From: Melastoma dodecandrum
Lineage: Eukaryota > Streptophyta > Magnoliopsida > Myrtales > Melastomataceae
DNA: 64,000 nt
Assembly (NCBI GenBank): GCA_029817715.1
Contig: JARUPY010000396.1
Coordinates: forward strand, 4,774,001 to 4,838,000
Direction of reading: 5' to 3'
Position 1 is the stretch's first letter; each line of letters opens with the position of its first letter. This document shows, piece after piece, positions 35,442-47,740 of the stretch. The notes under the pieces were generated by a model, which was given only the letters and a program-made list of their open reading frames with translations, was not told where the DNA came from and made no database searches. The position numbers were made by a program, and so were the translations under genes.

Positions 35442-38400
35442 CTATCCCTTCTCCTTGCTAAATGATCGCAACCGACTGATAAGGTCCTCTTTCAGTGACT
35501 CTGGTATTGAAGAAATGAAAGTAGGCCTGGCCTCCGAGATTAACCATTTCCTGCACAAGAATCGACATAATCATCATATGAGATTACAGACCTCAGATAG
35601 AAGAATATCAATGAACCTCTCGAGTCTCCACTTTGCTTGAACCTCAGTGCAATGCAACTATCCGATATTTCAAGCAAACAACAGACGGGTCACATTTATG
35701 CCTGCCAAACAAGTTTTCATAAACCTAAGAAACACCAAGCAATGGTAAGATTCCAGACGGAGCATCTGCAACTTTAATTCAATGTCCTTAATATTGGCTA
35801 TGCATGAATCATAACTTCACTTAGAAGGGAGCACAATGCATAATTTCTCTATAAAAGGTTATAGCAGCATCTAAACTCAAACATCATCCAAGCCAAGACA
35901 GCCCACTCATTCTACAAAATTAAAACTGACGCATGTGCGCACATAATTAACCAGATGGGGGGGGGGGGGGAGAAGGAAGAGCATAGCCATCCATTTCACC
36001 ATATGTTGGTATGGTTGACGTTTCGCAAAGATAGTAGAAGTTCCTCCCTTTCATAGTTAAACTAACAGGAACCATCAACTTATCTCATCACCATGCTAAT
36101 TAAGTACTGCCACTGTAAATACAGTTCCCACGGCACAAGAAAGAAGTGCATTAAGAGGTCTATGTAACTGCAACTAGAAGAAACAAATATACCAGAATCT
36201 ATAGTCATCATAAAGCAAATTAACAACTTGTTTTATATAGTCAGCCAATACACCACTACCAATAGCCAGTGATGTCAAAAACTTTCGACGCCACACAGTT
36301 CCTTATAATATAAGGGCTTCTCAAACAATAGTCTCTCACATCATATTCATCGTGTCAAGCTTTTAATCTAAAAGAAATTAGTCATCGAGAATATCTTTTA
36401 TCAGGACTGACTTAATTAACAGTGTAACTGTAGCAAGAAAGAGAGAAAGTAAGAGAGCAGATAGAGCTCACCTCAAATGGTGACTATCTAATGAAGCAGT
36501 CTCGACATTCTCACTACATTTCCTCCTTTTCGCACGCATGAAACTGTAAACTTCATCAGACCACCCACATGATCGTAATATGGTGGAAGCCTCATTCTTC
36601 AGGCTGAAAAAAAGAAAGACAGGAGAGAAAAAGAAAACAAAAACATTATTTCAAGTAGCATTAAGCTACAAGAAGAAGCAAAAAAGTCATGGCCAAAAGA
36701 CAAGTGAAATCATATTAATTCATTTCGCAACTAACAAAAAAGCACGATCATATAAATTCAACATGGAGTGATTTTATACAAGCTATGAGCAAAGGGTCAC
36801 AAAAAGGAAGCCATTAGGAAGAAGAAACAAGCAAAGATTGGAACATAAACACTTGGGAAGTAAATCAAGGTGTAATGAGATCTGCAATCACATGTAATCA
36901 GTAAAGAAAACACGCAGAAGAATGTGAGAACAAATTTCTCACAAAGCTACTGGAGAGAAAAATTCACCCAAAAAATTTACTATAAAAGGTGATCTAGATC
37001 ATACGCTTCTTTCAGCTCTTCAACTTTTTCCCTGGACTTGGGATCCTGGGCTAGCAAAACGCAAGAGTGATCATGCATCTTCCCACTGGAGATCGGTATA
37101 TCTAGATCATGATTAGCACCATCATTGCAAGAGTCATGAGATTCAGACACATTCCCATTTGATAAGCTCTTCTCAAATTTACCATTGCCTTCAAGGCAAT
37201 CTGATTGGGCTGCCTTGAGGCTAACACTATCTGCCTTTCCATGTCCATGCAGGCCTGCCATCGATTTGGTTTTCACATCATCACAGGCACCCATACTATT
37301 TTTCTTGTGATTATATCCCTCATGCTTGACATCCTGATTTCTCGGCCTGTCGTGCAAAGGAGCCTTATTTTCCTTGTGGAATCCGTTTGTGTTTGGACTG
37401 CTTGAAAGTTCTTTCCCAATCATCTTCATCCGAACAGGCAGTTTACAATCACTAGATTTCTCAACTGAGTTATTCTCATGAAGAATCATCTTCCCGTTAG
37501 TAACGGCAGGAACTCTCTTTGAGGCAATATTTCCCGAAATACTAAACTTCACACGGGGACTTGAAGTCAATTTATCAGCCATAGGTAGGGCAGGAGGATT
37601 TCTAGATGCACTTTCCTCGAGTATTCTATCATGAGCTGGTTTAGATGGAGAACCCGAAGGTTGCTTTTTCGATGCTCCAATACCATTACATGCATGCGAT
37701 TTAACACCATTGGCAACAGGAACTGCCACACTACATGCTGGCCTCTGTTTTGTTCGAGCATAGAACAGGATATAAACCTTTTCTGACAGCACTTCCTCCA
37801 ATGTTGTAACTGAGACATATGAGTCATTACAGCAATACCACCGGCCCACTGCGTCCTGTGACGAGTACAAGAAATGATCAAACCATTTTGTCAACACTTT
37901 GGCAATAACTAGTGCTAAGGATCGGCATACCTTAACATAAGCATAATAATGACCGGAATCAGGTGAAATTCCAGCATGAACAATGGTACCAAACAAGTAG
38001 TATTCAGGAGATGAATCCTGCAATCAATAAATACTGGCAGCTCAAAACACAATGAACATGCAGACAAAAACCACAAAGTGATGACCTGCTGCAGAAATGA
38101 TTTACGTTACACTTGACACCATTATTTCTTAATCATTATTACTTCTGACATTATAAATCTATCCAGATTCAGTACTGTTGAGAATCCAATGAAAGAGGTC
38201 AGCCAAACTACCTGATTTCCCCGGCACAAGAAGTTGGAAAGCAACAGAAGTTCCTCAAAAGAAATGGCCTTGTCGATCTTTCCACCATATATACCCTCAA
38301 ATCTCTTCTCGAGAATCGGGAAAAGCCAAGAGATGTAAGCAAAGCATTAGTGGCTAGAAAAAAAGACCTTAGAGGGTGCTAACTGTCAAATTGCCAAAGA

Positions 38401-39396
38401 AAATTGTACCTTCAGTTGAATAACAAGAATATTAGGGGCCTGAAAGACCGACATTTGTTTCCTTGCTGGGACTAATTTCTTACACCTACATGGGCATGGT
38501 CAAATTATTCTACAGCAAACAGGAGGAGCAAACAACCTAGGAAAATCAAAATGTCAAGGATAGCAAATACGCACTTCTCACAATTGTATTTATTGTTTCC
38601 GTCCAAAACCTCCGGTTCGAAAAACTTGTGCAATGCATCCTTTAGCGAAGCACTGTGCAAGATATCCAGACTAATATCCATGATCTCATCCACCTTATTG
38701 GACTCGGCTCCACAAAGCACACACTTAACCTGACTCTGCAAAGCCCCGCCAAATATCTCCTTTACGATGGTATTGCTAGTGGCACCCTCCACAATGGCAA
38801 CACGGTGACCGTGACGCAACTTCCTGAGACGGAGACACTTGTTGTGGCAAGCATCGATGACATAGCGGAGGAACTCGTGCGCATCCTCCTGGCGGCCACT
38901 CCGGAAGTGGTCGGCATAGAGACGCAAGCAGCTCTGAATCTTGGCAGGAGAATCCAGAGCATGATCCGCCCGTAACGAACGTGCAATACGTTTCTCTAGA
39001 ATACAAAAAGGACAGTCCCGCTTCCTCTCCCCATCCAGACAAGAATCGCCTGGTCAATTTCACAAAAGCAGGTATAGCACGTTAACTAAGGGGAATTAGG
39101 GCACGGAGCAGAAACAACCCAGAAAATACATCTTCCAAAATAAAAATCCTAATGAATAAAGAAAAACGGCAAAAGATGATTTTGGTAGGGTGGGGGGAGG
39201 GGGGGAGAAGGTTACAGAGGGAAGAATGGAGTTGACGGAGGCAGAAATTGGCGAGGGGAGGGGTGTAGGTGAGGCACTGGAGGACGGAGTTGAGGTAACA
39301 GGTGTTGCCAAGGTTCCTGAGTCCGAGTGGCGGACCGTTCTGGCGCTTCTGACTCAGTAGACTCGGCTGCCAGGACATCAGCAATGGCACGGCCAT
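35442..39396 (-). CDS. Ubiquitin-specific protease, UBP25-like
   Basis: Eight exons: 39396-39216, 39049-38575, 38485-38410, 38304-38212, 38017-37931, 37855-37005, 36603-36472 and 35550-35442. All junctions are GT-AG and in phase, giving 667 aa, close to Arabidopsis UBP25. The Cys box [12 protein letters not shown] (Cys33) and His box [12 protein letters not shown] (His298) form the USP active site. CVLCGAE and NCEKCKK give the two CxxC pairs of the USP zinc ribbon. A long unstructured region (about 340-580) follows, then a conserved C-terminus split over the last two small exons ([28 protein letters not shown]). A stop just past the exon-6 donor makes the gene look shorter if that intron is missed. 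It removes ubiquitin from proteins. Start [18 protein letters not shown] matches the family; a 33-codon uORF overlaps it. Confidence 0.93.
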
Positions 39397-39497
39397 CAAC
39401 GAACTCCTTCCGCCGCCTCCCCCGAAAGGGCATTGCAGGACGTGGGTTCAACGGCTCCTCCTCGAATGGATTCGCCACGCTGCCGCCACGATTGCAT
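39396..39497 (-). other. uORF overlapping the UBP25 start (TGATG)
   Basis: In the presumed leader, ATG 39497 opens 33 codons ([20 protein letters not shown]...) whose TGA (39398-39396) shares its last A with the main ATG. The TGATG arrangement is the type that allows termination-reinitiation and could set the UBP25 protein level. It depends on transcription starting upstream of 39497. Confidence 0.5.
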
Positions 39498-40000
39498 CTT
39501 ATCCCGTACCCCCCAAATTAATATCTCTTTCGTAGACCCGCTCCTGCTCGGTGGTGGGCGGGGCGCTGCTGGTCGTGGTGCCCTTTTTCGCGTCCGAGAG
39601 AGCTCCCGGGTGGCCTGGCCTCTCTCTCCGAAAACAGAAAGTCTTCTCAATCAGAGGTCTTCCTTCTTTCCCCTACAAATAACATTAAATCTACATACCC
39701 CGCTTCAAAGAATCATTTTATTTCAAATCGGTCCTTCGATTTCAAAGAAAAAGAATCCAAAATACATGAATTATTATTATTATTGAGAGATATTTATACA
39801 TGAATGAATGAGCTTTAAGAGCAAAAGAAGAAGAGCGAAACAGGGGAGGAAGAAGCCCATGAGATAAACTATCTGCTGACTTTTTATGTCCTTAACTTTA
39901 AAATAATTTTTTATTTTGAACTTTTTACCCACCGTTATTCGAATCTAGGATTTGTCGTTACCGGGTCTCTCGAACTTACTCCACCTCGCAATCGTGTCGA
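39498..40000. other. UBP25 promoter and spacer to the glycolate-oxidase relic
   Basis: GC-rich near 39540-39620, then AT-rich. No further gene seen. Confidence 0.4.
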
Positions 40001-41370
40001 GGCTTTATCTTCATGGGCCACCTCCAGTGCTGAAGAAGTCGCTTCAACCGGAACCGGCATCCGCTTTTTCCAGCTGAACGTGAGCATCCTAGGCTGTGCT
40101 TTTCATCGTTAAAATGGTTGAACCTCAACAGTTGGAAGATGGCCTTATTACTGAGTGCTGATGCTTCCATATTTCAATGATAGGAATGTGGCAGCACAGC
40201 TTGTGAGGAGGGCTGAAAGGGCTGGATTCAAGGCCATCGCACTCACCGTCGACAACCCGAGACTTGGTCGTCGAGAAGCTGAAATCAAGAACAGGTTCAT
40301 ATTCATAAGATATCATCAATCTCTTACCATCTTAGCTAATAAGGCCTACAAGGCATAGGTCTTGCTGTTTCAAATTATGGATTTTTTGTCCTACAGGTTC
40401 GCCTTACCACCGTTTTTTACCGTGAAGAACTTTGAGGTTCTAGACCTTGGCAGGACGGACAAAGTGAGTGGAAAAAAGTTAATTTGAGAGGCTCAGATTT
40501 ATGTCATGTTGTTTCGGCTAACCTTCTGCCTAACAGGCTGAGGATTCTGGACTCGCCTCATATGTTGCCAGCCAAATTGATCGTACTCTGAGCTGGAAGG
40601 CAAGTCATGTTCCCTACCACTCTGAGCTCTTGCCTCGTATATCCCTGCCCGCTTCCAAACGAAAAAATGCAGCTTACGTTGATTGAGAAATAACCATGGA
40701 ACTGTTGAAGTTCGTGAATATGGGGTCAAAACATGTTTTTCTGATTCCTCCAAGATGTTCAGTGGCTTCAGCCAATTACTAAGCTACCTATCTTGGTGAA
40801 GGGTGCTGAGGACAGTAAGCACTACAACGCCGGCCCCCCCCCCCCCCCCCTCCTCAACCAAATGAAACCAGCTTTCACCAACAAGTTCATGTGACTCTAT
40901 GACCTCTTGTTGTTCAGCAAGGCTAGCCATACAAGCTCAAGCAGCTGGAATCATCGTCTCCAATCATGACGCTCGATAGCTTGACTATGTTCCTGCTACT
41001 ATCATGGCCCTAGAGGAGGTATCCGAGAGAATACTAATCCCAAGAATATTTGCAAAGGTTGATGCCAGCCGTGTCTCATATATGATGTTGTAGGTTGTCA
41101 AAGCTGCACAAAGAAGTGTGCCGGTGTTTCTGGATCAGGGTGTTCGTCATGGAACTGATGTATTCAAAGCACTCAGCCCTCGGAGCCTCAGGGATATTCG
41201 TGATTTTTTCCGCCTGGGATATGTATGTATTTTATGTATTGCGCCACCGTCCCATGGGATGCAAAAGAACAACTGAGACCACGTCAATGGCTGCAGATGT
41301 TGAGGGAATAGTTTGAGCTTACAATGGCTCTAAGTGGGTGCCGTTCGCTGAAGGAGAAAACTTGTGACCA
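40001..41370 (+). pseudogene. Glycolate oxidase ((S)-2-hydroxy-acid oxidase) pseudogene
   Basis: Scattered plus-strand exon remnants keep the original order: ALSSWATSSAEEVASTGTG and IRFFQLN (40002-40080), [20 protein letters not shown] (about 40175-40290), FALPPFFTVKNFEVLDLGR (40398 on), SGLASYVASQIDR (40550 on), QWLQPITKLPILVKGAEDS (40757 on), AIQAQAAGIIVSNHDAR (about 40930), VPVFLDQGVRHGTDVFKAL and LTMALSGCRSLKE. Introns remain, so it is a duplicated rather than a processed copy. A stop replaces Gln after SNHDAR (TAG), another stop lies in LRE*FELTMAL, a poly-C run sits at about 40832-40851, and the first exons are gone. Active enzymes are peroxisomal FMN oxidases of photorespiration; this copy cannot be. 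Confidence 0.9.
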
Positions 41371-42479
41371 CGTCACTATACCATGGGACCATCCTTGCCC
41401 CGGTCTGATAAGTCCCAGATTGCGAATGTTGTTTCCGAGGGGGCAAACAGGGGAAAGCAAGAAAATGGATGGCACGCCTTATGCCAAATGATGAAAATCT
41501 CCGCCCGGGAGTTCCATTCTACAAGTAGGCGGCAAAAACATGCAGGGGGTTTAGTAACTAAAATGGTGGATTCTAAATTAATACATCTTATGAAAAGGCT
41601 ATGAATCTTATACAAACTGAGACCTTGCAAATCGATGCTCCTTGCCAGTTGGACCAATCATGTTCGTGGAACTGGACCTTTACAAAGCCAAATCTCCCCA
41701 TTTTCTTTCTATTTTGCTTTTCTTTTTCTCAAACATGTACAAAGAACTAGTCGATAAACAATTCCTTCCCTTGGAACAAATGCACTAATTTTTTAAAACA
41801 CGCTGGAAATATGCGACCGTGTGAGGAGGAGCTCTACGACCAACCGCCTGCCTCATCCGGTAATCTCCAGCCCTATTGACTGGTTCCTTGATGATTAATG
41901 ACCATTTCGATATGTGGAGTTGGACGCCACTACCTTCGGACCAGTCCAGAAGCCGACCGGCAAAGATTCTGGTTCCTTCTAATCAGGAGGTGTTCAGAAT
42001 AGTACAACGCCTTCATCTGCCCCAGGAGACAGTCGAGGAGGAGGAAGTCGTGCCTTCACCCACAGCTACTAGTTTACACAATGCCCCCTCACTATGTTTT
42101 TCATTGAATTGTTTGGTGCTGTTGTTCACAGTATCAAGTCCAGTAATAAAATAGACCTCCGAGGTGTACCCATCTGGCATTTCCGGGTTGACCTGGTTTT
42201 GGCGGTAGTTGTAGGCATGGTTGCACTCCCTTTCCGGTTGGCAATGCCGGTGCGAACATTGAAAACGGTGAGGCTTACCCTCTTATTTATTCGTCATCCC
42301 TAAGAGACCAAAAGGGCTAAGCATGCCCAGCTTCAGATGGCCCGAGTGAGCATCAGTTAAATACAAGAGAAGACAGAGACTCCAGAGTCTGAATTAATTG
42401 TTGGAGGTACTTGTGCTTACTAGAAGACAAATCACTACATCGCAACAACTAGAGATGGACTTATGTATCTTTCAAAATT
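41371..42479. other. Intergenic, no gene recognised
   Basis: Mixed composition with a few 60-90-codon ORFs on both strands, none of a family I know. The right end is 3' flank of the SOUL gene. Confidence 0.4.
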
Positions 42480-43226
42480 TCAGGCGGCAGCATCAGCATC
42501 ATCGATGTCGAACGACATCCAGATTTCGTTCACCCTGTCGCTGAATTCGAATGGGGAGTTGTACTGGGCAACAGTGTAGATCAAAGTGGTATCGGTGGCA
42601 TGCGATTTGCGGATGGCTTTAGCCCAGATGGTACCACCGAGACTGGATTCCAAGGCAGCTGCTTGTTGGCCCACATCAGAGTCTTGTACAAACCCGCTGA
42701 ATTGCCTGACCGCAACATAGGTGGTGTTCCATCTTTGCAAGTGGAGGCCCTTGGCTGGGGGAGGGTCAGCTTGGTTCTCTTTGGGGACATAGAAACTGAC
42801 GAGGAACGAGGAGGTGCAGAAGGGCCCGTCGCTAGGAGAGACTTGGGTGATGACGGGCGCAGTCATCTCTATCTTTGCAGAGTAGTCATTCTTCCCCTGT
42901 ATGTAGTCAAATAGCCTGACAAAAGTAGTTAGGATGTCGATCCAATCCAACAAAGAAGAAATGGAGGGAGGGAGGACTGACTGGAGGAAGCCTGCCCTGG
43001 TGGCTTCGACCAAGGAGATGTCCTGGATAGGGGAGGTAGACATCCACACAGGAGAGCTGTAGCGACGGATCTCATACCCATCCCCAGAGTGAAGAACGTC
43101 GTAGCCGGGGCACTGGATGCGGGTGCAGCTAGGAGGAAACACTTCGAGGTGGTCCTGATGCTGCTGGAGTTTGAGGAGATTCACGAGCAAGGAGAGGCCG
43201 AACAGCTTCAGGGCTGCTGCAGCCAT
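42480..43226 (-). CDS. SOUL haem-binding family protein
   Basis: Exons 43226-42982 and 42915-42480 on the minus strand, 226 aa. Family markers are YEIRRYSSPVWMST, EATRAGFLQLFDYIQGKN (across the junction), KIEMTAPVI, SSFLVSFYVP and RQFSGF. The N-terminus (MAAAALKLFGLSLLVNLLKL) is hydrophobic and could be a signal peptide, as in secreted or vacuolar plant SOUL proteins. The 66-nt intron (GTCAGT...GTCAG) is a multiple of three without a stop, so retaining it would add 22 residues (unspliced frame 248 aa). Splicing restores the conserved block, so I favour it. SOUL proteins bind tetrapyrroles. Confidence 0.92.
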   Translation of the reverse strand: MAAAALKLFGLSLLVNLLKLQQHQDHLEVFPPSCTRIQCPGYDVLHSGDGYEIRRYSSPVWMSTSPIQDISLVEATRAGFLQSVLPPSISSLLDWIDILTTFVRLFDYIQGKNDYSAKIEMTAPVITQVSPSDGPFCTSSFLVSFYVPKENQADPPPAKGLHLQRWNTTYVAVRQFSGFVQDSDVGQQAAALESSLGGTIWAKAIRKSHATDTTLIYTVAQYNSPFEFSDRVNEIWMSFDIDDADAAA

Positions 43227-44589
43227 CCTGGTGGAGGAAGTAATTGATTCTTCTTTATGTGATGGTCGCAGTTGCCGTGTTTATAATAGAGGAGGGGGAG
43301 AGACATTGTCGTCCACAAGTTTTTGATAGATTTTCAACCACCACTTATCGGCTTGTCGAATACACCAGCAGCTTCTTCTCCCACCCTTCGTCCCTGATCC
43401 AACTCCCTCGTCCTCCTTACGTTTTTGTCTTCCTGTACGTGACCCCCAATTATTAGCACCGTGCCAAAAAAACAGCACGTGAGAGAGGAATGCATCCATA
43501 AGACTAGGCAAGTCGACTGGGTGGTGGTGTTCTCGCTTGTTACATAGCCATCCACAATCACAATCACAACAAATTGTAGTTACAGAATCAAGTTAGTTCA
43601 TTACCTTTATGCTCGTCTCATTTCGACCTACTATACGTTGAAACGTACACAGCCTTTAATACTCCCCAAATTCTGTTACATGTCACTCCAATAGCATCCA
43701 CAGTTTCACCTCGAGTTCATCGAGCCCACCACAGAGGCTTCACCAACTTACTTATGTAGCTCATGTTCCTCCCGTTGTGAGACAAAAACACATACAACAC
43801 AACACGAAATTACAACATTTGTATCTGTTGTAATCTAACTTCCACATTATTTTTCTCTACTCTCATAATAACAACTAAGTACCTATATATTTCTATTCTA
43901 TCTAAGCTAAATATAAAAGATCTGCTATAAGGAAAAACAAAATGTTAGTACAATAACAATTAGTGGAGATTGTTTTCAATCTCGACGGTATTCCATCCAT
44001 CATATTATCGTTTGAAATCAATAAAAATTTTGATTATTCTTAACACAATGTAGTAGACAATCATAATGTTCTAACATTCTATAGAGAGAATAATATATAA
44101 CGCTTATATTTACAGAATGTTCAAATTAATCTTACGTAGCACAAGCTTCTATCGAGAAACGGGGTGCATAATATAAGTTTCTATAAAGTACATAAGCAAT
44201 ATATTATATGGTTGATCTAACATAATTACTACACTTTAATCGATTTGTTGTTTTAAAGTCCGACGTTGATTTCAAGTGCTTGTGCTAAGCTCGTCGATCC
44301 TCTGACTCCGTCGAAGGCATCAATAACTTCTCCTCAAAATATCTTTTAAACCCAAGAAAATTCATGAACCTCCTGTCCATGGAGCCAAAATTAATTTAGC
44401 ATGTAATCAGGCTTATCAGGACAAAAGGCCATTTTCCGAGCCACCTCCCAGATCTGGAATTGACTTCGTCTAAGCCTGACTCGTCATCTTGCCCTGACCC
44501 TGACTTCATTGAATAAATGAATAATCTCCAAAAAACTCATGAGAATAGTCAAGTCCTTCTCCTTTGGCAACACGGCAAGACATCCCAAA
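43227..44589. other. Intergenic, no gene seen
   Basis: A TATA-like TTATAAAC on the minus strand near 43280 could serve the SOUL gene. The rest is AT-rich without recognisable genes. Confidence 0.4.
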
Positions 44590-45127
44590 TAAAACAAGAT
44601 TTCATCAACTTACTACAACTTGAAGATTTTTAATGAATTCAGACGTTCAACATATGAAATGCTGTCGGCCGAACACAAGATCCAAAAACACCAAAAATAC
44701 TATTCTCCCCCCCATGCAATAAACAAATACCAAATGGGCGTTCCCGTTCAAACCATAAATATAATCCCTTATTCCTACTTTTTGTCCCTCTTGATTTTAA
44801 TATATTTTTGGATAATTTGCAAAGTATTATAAGAAGGCAAGAAGGCAGGGGGGGACCCACATCTCTGAACTTTTTCTCGTTCCTCGAGACAGAAAAGCAT
44901 GTTGGATTGGGAGGATGACGCAAGCAATGACCCCAAACTTGCCGCGTTCATCAATTTTAGGATATTGATCTACGGACTCTTGTTTTTTTTTTTGGTGAGT
45001 AAATAATTTTTTGTTTGGGGGGGGGGGGGAAGGTATATCATTTACAGACGTATCCTCCTCCGCAACAACTCCCCCCTCAATATAAGTATCATCCTCCTCG
45101 AAGAGATTATTAGTCCCTCAACCAACA

Positions 45128-47106
45128 ATGGAAACATACCTCTCCTCCATCCTGTTGTCCATCCTCGTCTTCCCCGTTCTGGTTATAGCATGGTCAGCCC
45201 TCAACTGGGTATGGATACGTCCCCGTAAGCTGGAGCGCATCCTCCGTCTGCAGGGCTTCTCCGGTAATCCCTACCGCTTCCTCTCCGGCGACCTCCGCGA
45301 CAGCTCTCTCATGCTCAGTCAGGCCCGATCCAGGCCCTTCTCTGTCTCCGATGACGTCAAGACCCGCGTCCTCCCCTTCCTCAACCAGCTCGTCAAGAAC
45401 CACGGTACCAGGAACACCCCCACCCCCCCCCCCTCCCCCCTCCCATCCATGCTCTGGGGCCACCCTGTCCCTGATCTTCAGTTTTTAAGGCGACACTAAT
45501 TGGGGCTTGGTTTGCAGGGAAGAACTCGTTCATGTGGTTGGGTCCGATACCTCGGATAAACATCATGGACCCCTCCCATCTCAAGGAAATACTTTCCAAG
45601 ATCCACGACTACCAGAAGCCCGACTCCAATCCCTTGTTTAAGCTTCTCCTTGAAGGTCTCGTCAACCACGAGGGCGACAAGTGGTCGATGCACCGCAAGA
45701 TCCTCAACCCGGCTTTCCACATGGGCAAACTCAAGGTTCATTCACCCCACCCCTTCAATCTTTTACCTTCTGCTGCTTTGTTAGTTTTCATACTTTCTTG
45801 TGGGGATTTTCTAACTTCTGAACATGTTTGCATGCTGCAGCTGATGTTGCCTGCCTTCCACTCCAGCACTAACCAGCTCGTCACCAAATGGGAGGAGATG
45901 TTGTCCTTCAAGGAATCCTCCGAGGTTGACATCTGGCCTGAACTCCAGGACATGACTCGCGACGTCATCTCCCGGACGGCCTTCGGCACCAGCATCGAGG
46001 AAGGTAGAAAGATATTCCAGCTTCAGGAGGAACAGTCGGAACTCGCCCTCATAACCGCTCAATCCGTGTACATCCCTGGATGGAGGTAAGCAGCTCAATA
46101 ATGTTCTTGATCAGACTATAAATAGGAGAGAAAAATAATTCCTGGTTCACTGGGAAACCCAGTTATGAAATCTTTGATGCTTCCTCTCCAGATTTGTTCC
46201 CACCAAGTTGAATAAAAGAATAAAGAAGATTGACATTGAACTCCGGTCCCTGATACGGGACCTCGTCCACAGAAAAGAGAAAGCCATAAAGGGGGGGGAA
46301 TCTGCCGGCGACGACTTGCTCGGGCTGATGATCGAGTCCAACTTGAAGGAGATCCAGGAGCATGGTCAGTCGGGCAAGAAGGTCGGCATGAGCATTGACG
46401 AGGTGATCGAGGAATGCAAGTTGTTCTATTTTGCCGGACAGGAGACGACTTCGACCCTGCTCCTATGGACGATGGTGATACTCAGCATCCACCCGGAATG
46501 GCAGCAGCGTGCCAGGGAGGAGGTTGTTCAGGTCTTCGGCAACAGCCAGCCAAACTTTGACCAGCTCAACCACCTAAACGTGGTATGTATATATAACAAG
46601 CCCTAGTAGAACAGTGGTCTACTTTGTTATCGCCGAGAAAGCACGCTGAACAATTCATTAACTTGGTCCTCCAGGTCACGATGATACTGAATGAGGTGAT
46701 GCGTTTGTATCCCCCGGTCATCATGCTCGGTCGAAAAGTCACCAAGGATATGAAACTAGGGGATGTGACCATACCCAAGGGAGCTCAGGTGGCGTTGCCC
46801 ACAATCCTCGTCCACCACGACCGTGAGCTCTGGGGTGAAGATGCCATGGAGTTCAAGCCGGAAAGGTTTGCAGGAGGAGTGGCGAATGCAACCAAGAACA
46901 GGGTGATATTCTTCCCGTTTGGTTGGGGCCCTCGCATCTGCATTGGGATGAATTTCGCGTTGCTGGAGGCGAAACTGGCATTAGTGGTGATCCTGCAGAA
47001 GTTCATGTTCGAGTTGTCCCCAAACTACGTGCATGTGCCGAAGTCGATCGTGACTCTTCAGCCGCAGCATGGGGCACATGTGATTTTGCGCAAGTGCCAG
47101 AGCTAA
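45128..47106 (+). CDS. Cytochrome P450 CYP72A, copy A
   Basis: Exons 45128-45404, 45518-45735, 45841-46085, 46192-46582 and 46675-47106, 520 aa, the usual CYP72A length and five-exon structure. N-terminal anchor, then [20 protein letters not shown]-helix FAGQETTS (Ala328), ExxR in NEVMR (384-387), FKPERF, haem ligand Cys466 in [14 protein letters not shown]72A enzymes are ER monooxygenases of specialised metabolism (terpenoids, secologanin-type monoterpenes, triterpene saponins) and some hormone turnover; the substrate cannot be told. A TATA-like AATATAAG lies about 45 nt before the ATG. All catalytic residues are present. Confidence 0.95.
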
Positions 47107-47162
47107 CTCTTATGCTCATCCTCTCGTGGTTTTAAGAATAAGAAGTATTGGATTTGGGTGTA

Positions 47163-47740
47163 GTCAGTCGTATTTATGAAATTCTTTTGTCGTGTTTTCC
47201 TATTGGGGTATAAATGAACGAGCTTCCTCAATCCATGTATTCTTTTCTTTCTTCTTCTTCTTCTTCTTCTTCTTCTTGATTCGTAAGATCCATGCAAGTA
47301 TCCAACATCCTATCCATCTCCCTAACAAATTTGTCACTCTCCAGTCCGCACCCTCGTATTATGTCCATTCCTGAACCGGGTCTTCGACAAGGCCTCTCCG
47401 GCAATTCCACTCCCTCCCTAACAATTTGAGCTTTCTCCTACATATGATCATACTCCGAAGACAGTCATTGCTCTTCAGCCGTAGCATGGTGTTCGTGTTG
47501 TTCTCTACATGCGTGGAATCAATGCCACATGGCAAGTCACCCCCGGCATAGGCAGCAATTACTACGTGAATGAAACCAACCAAATGATATAGGGCGAACA
47601 GGGAAAAGGAGATGGCAATAGGTATTAGTAGCCTTAATAGTAGAAGTAACCGTGCATTGGAGCATCGAGACGAATGAACGAATTCCGGGATAAGGTCTTT
47701 GTAGTAATAGGTGTGAAATCTATGCTCAGATTTCAAGTTT
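47163..47740 (+). pseudogene. Severely deleted CYP72A relic behind copy A
   Basis: After gene A's 3' flank, a fragment of exon 1 (CCTGAACCGGGTCTTCGAC, about 47370) joins almost directly to a fragment of the last exon (FELSPTYDHTPKTVIALQP then a stop, about 47427-47490). The bigger relic at 55139-56290 shows the same two ends with the middle present, so the middle was lost here. Confidence 0.8.

Noticed and set aside
36980..37004. Stop at 36980 as the end of the UBP25 protein
   Set aside because: A donor at 37004-37003 in phase 2 joins two further exons (36603-36472 and 35550-35442) that match the family C-terminus, so the stop is intronic.
39212..39478. Minus-strand frame starting [15 protein letters not shown] over the UBP25 start
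   Set aside because: It begins at GTG rather than ATG, and the overlapping frame carries the UBP Cys box and the family N-terminus.
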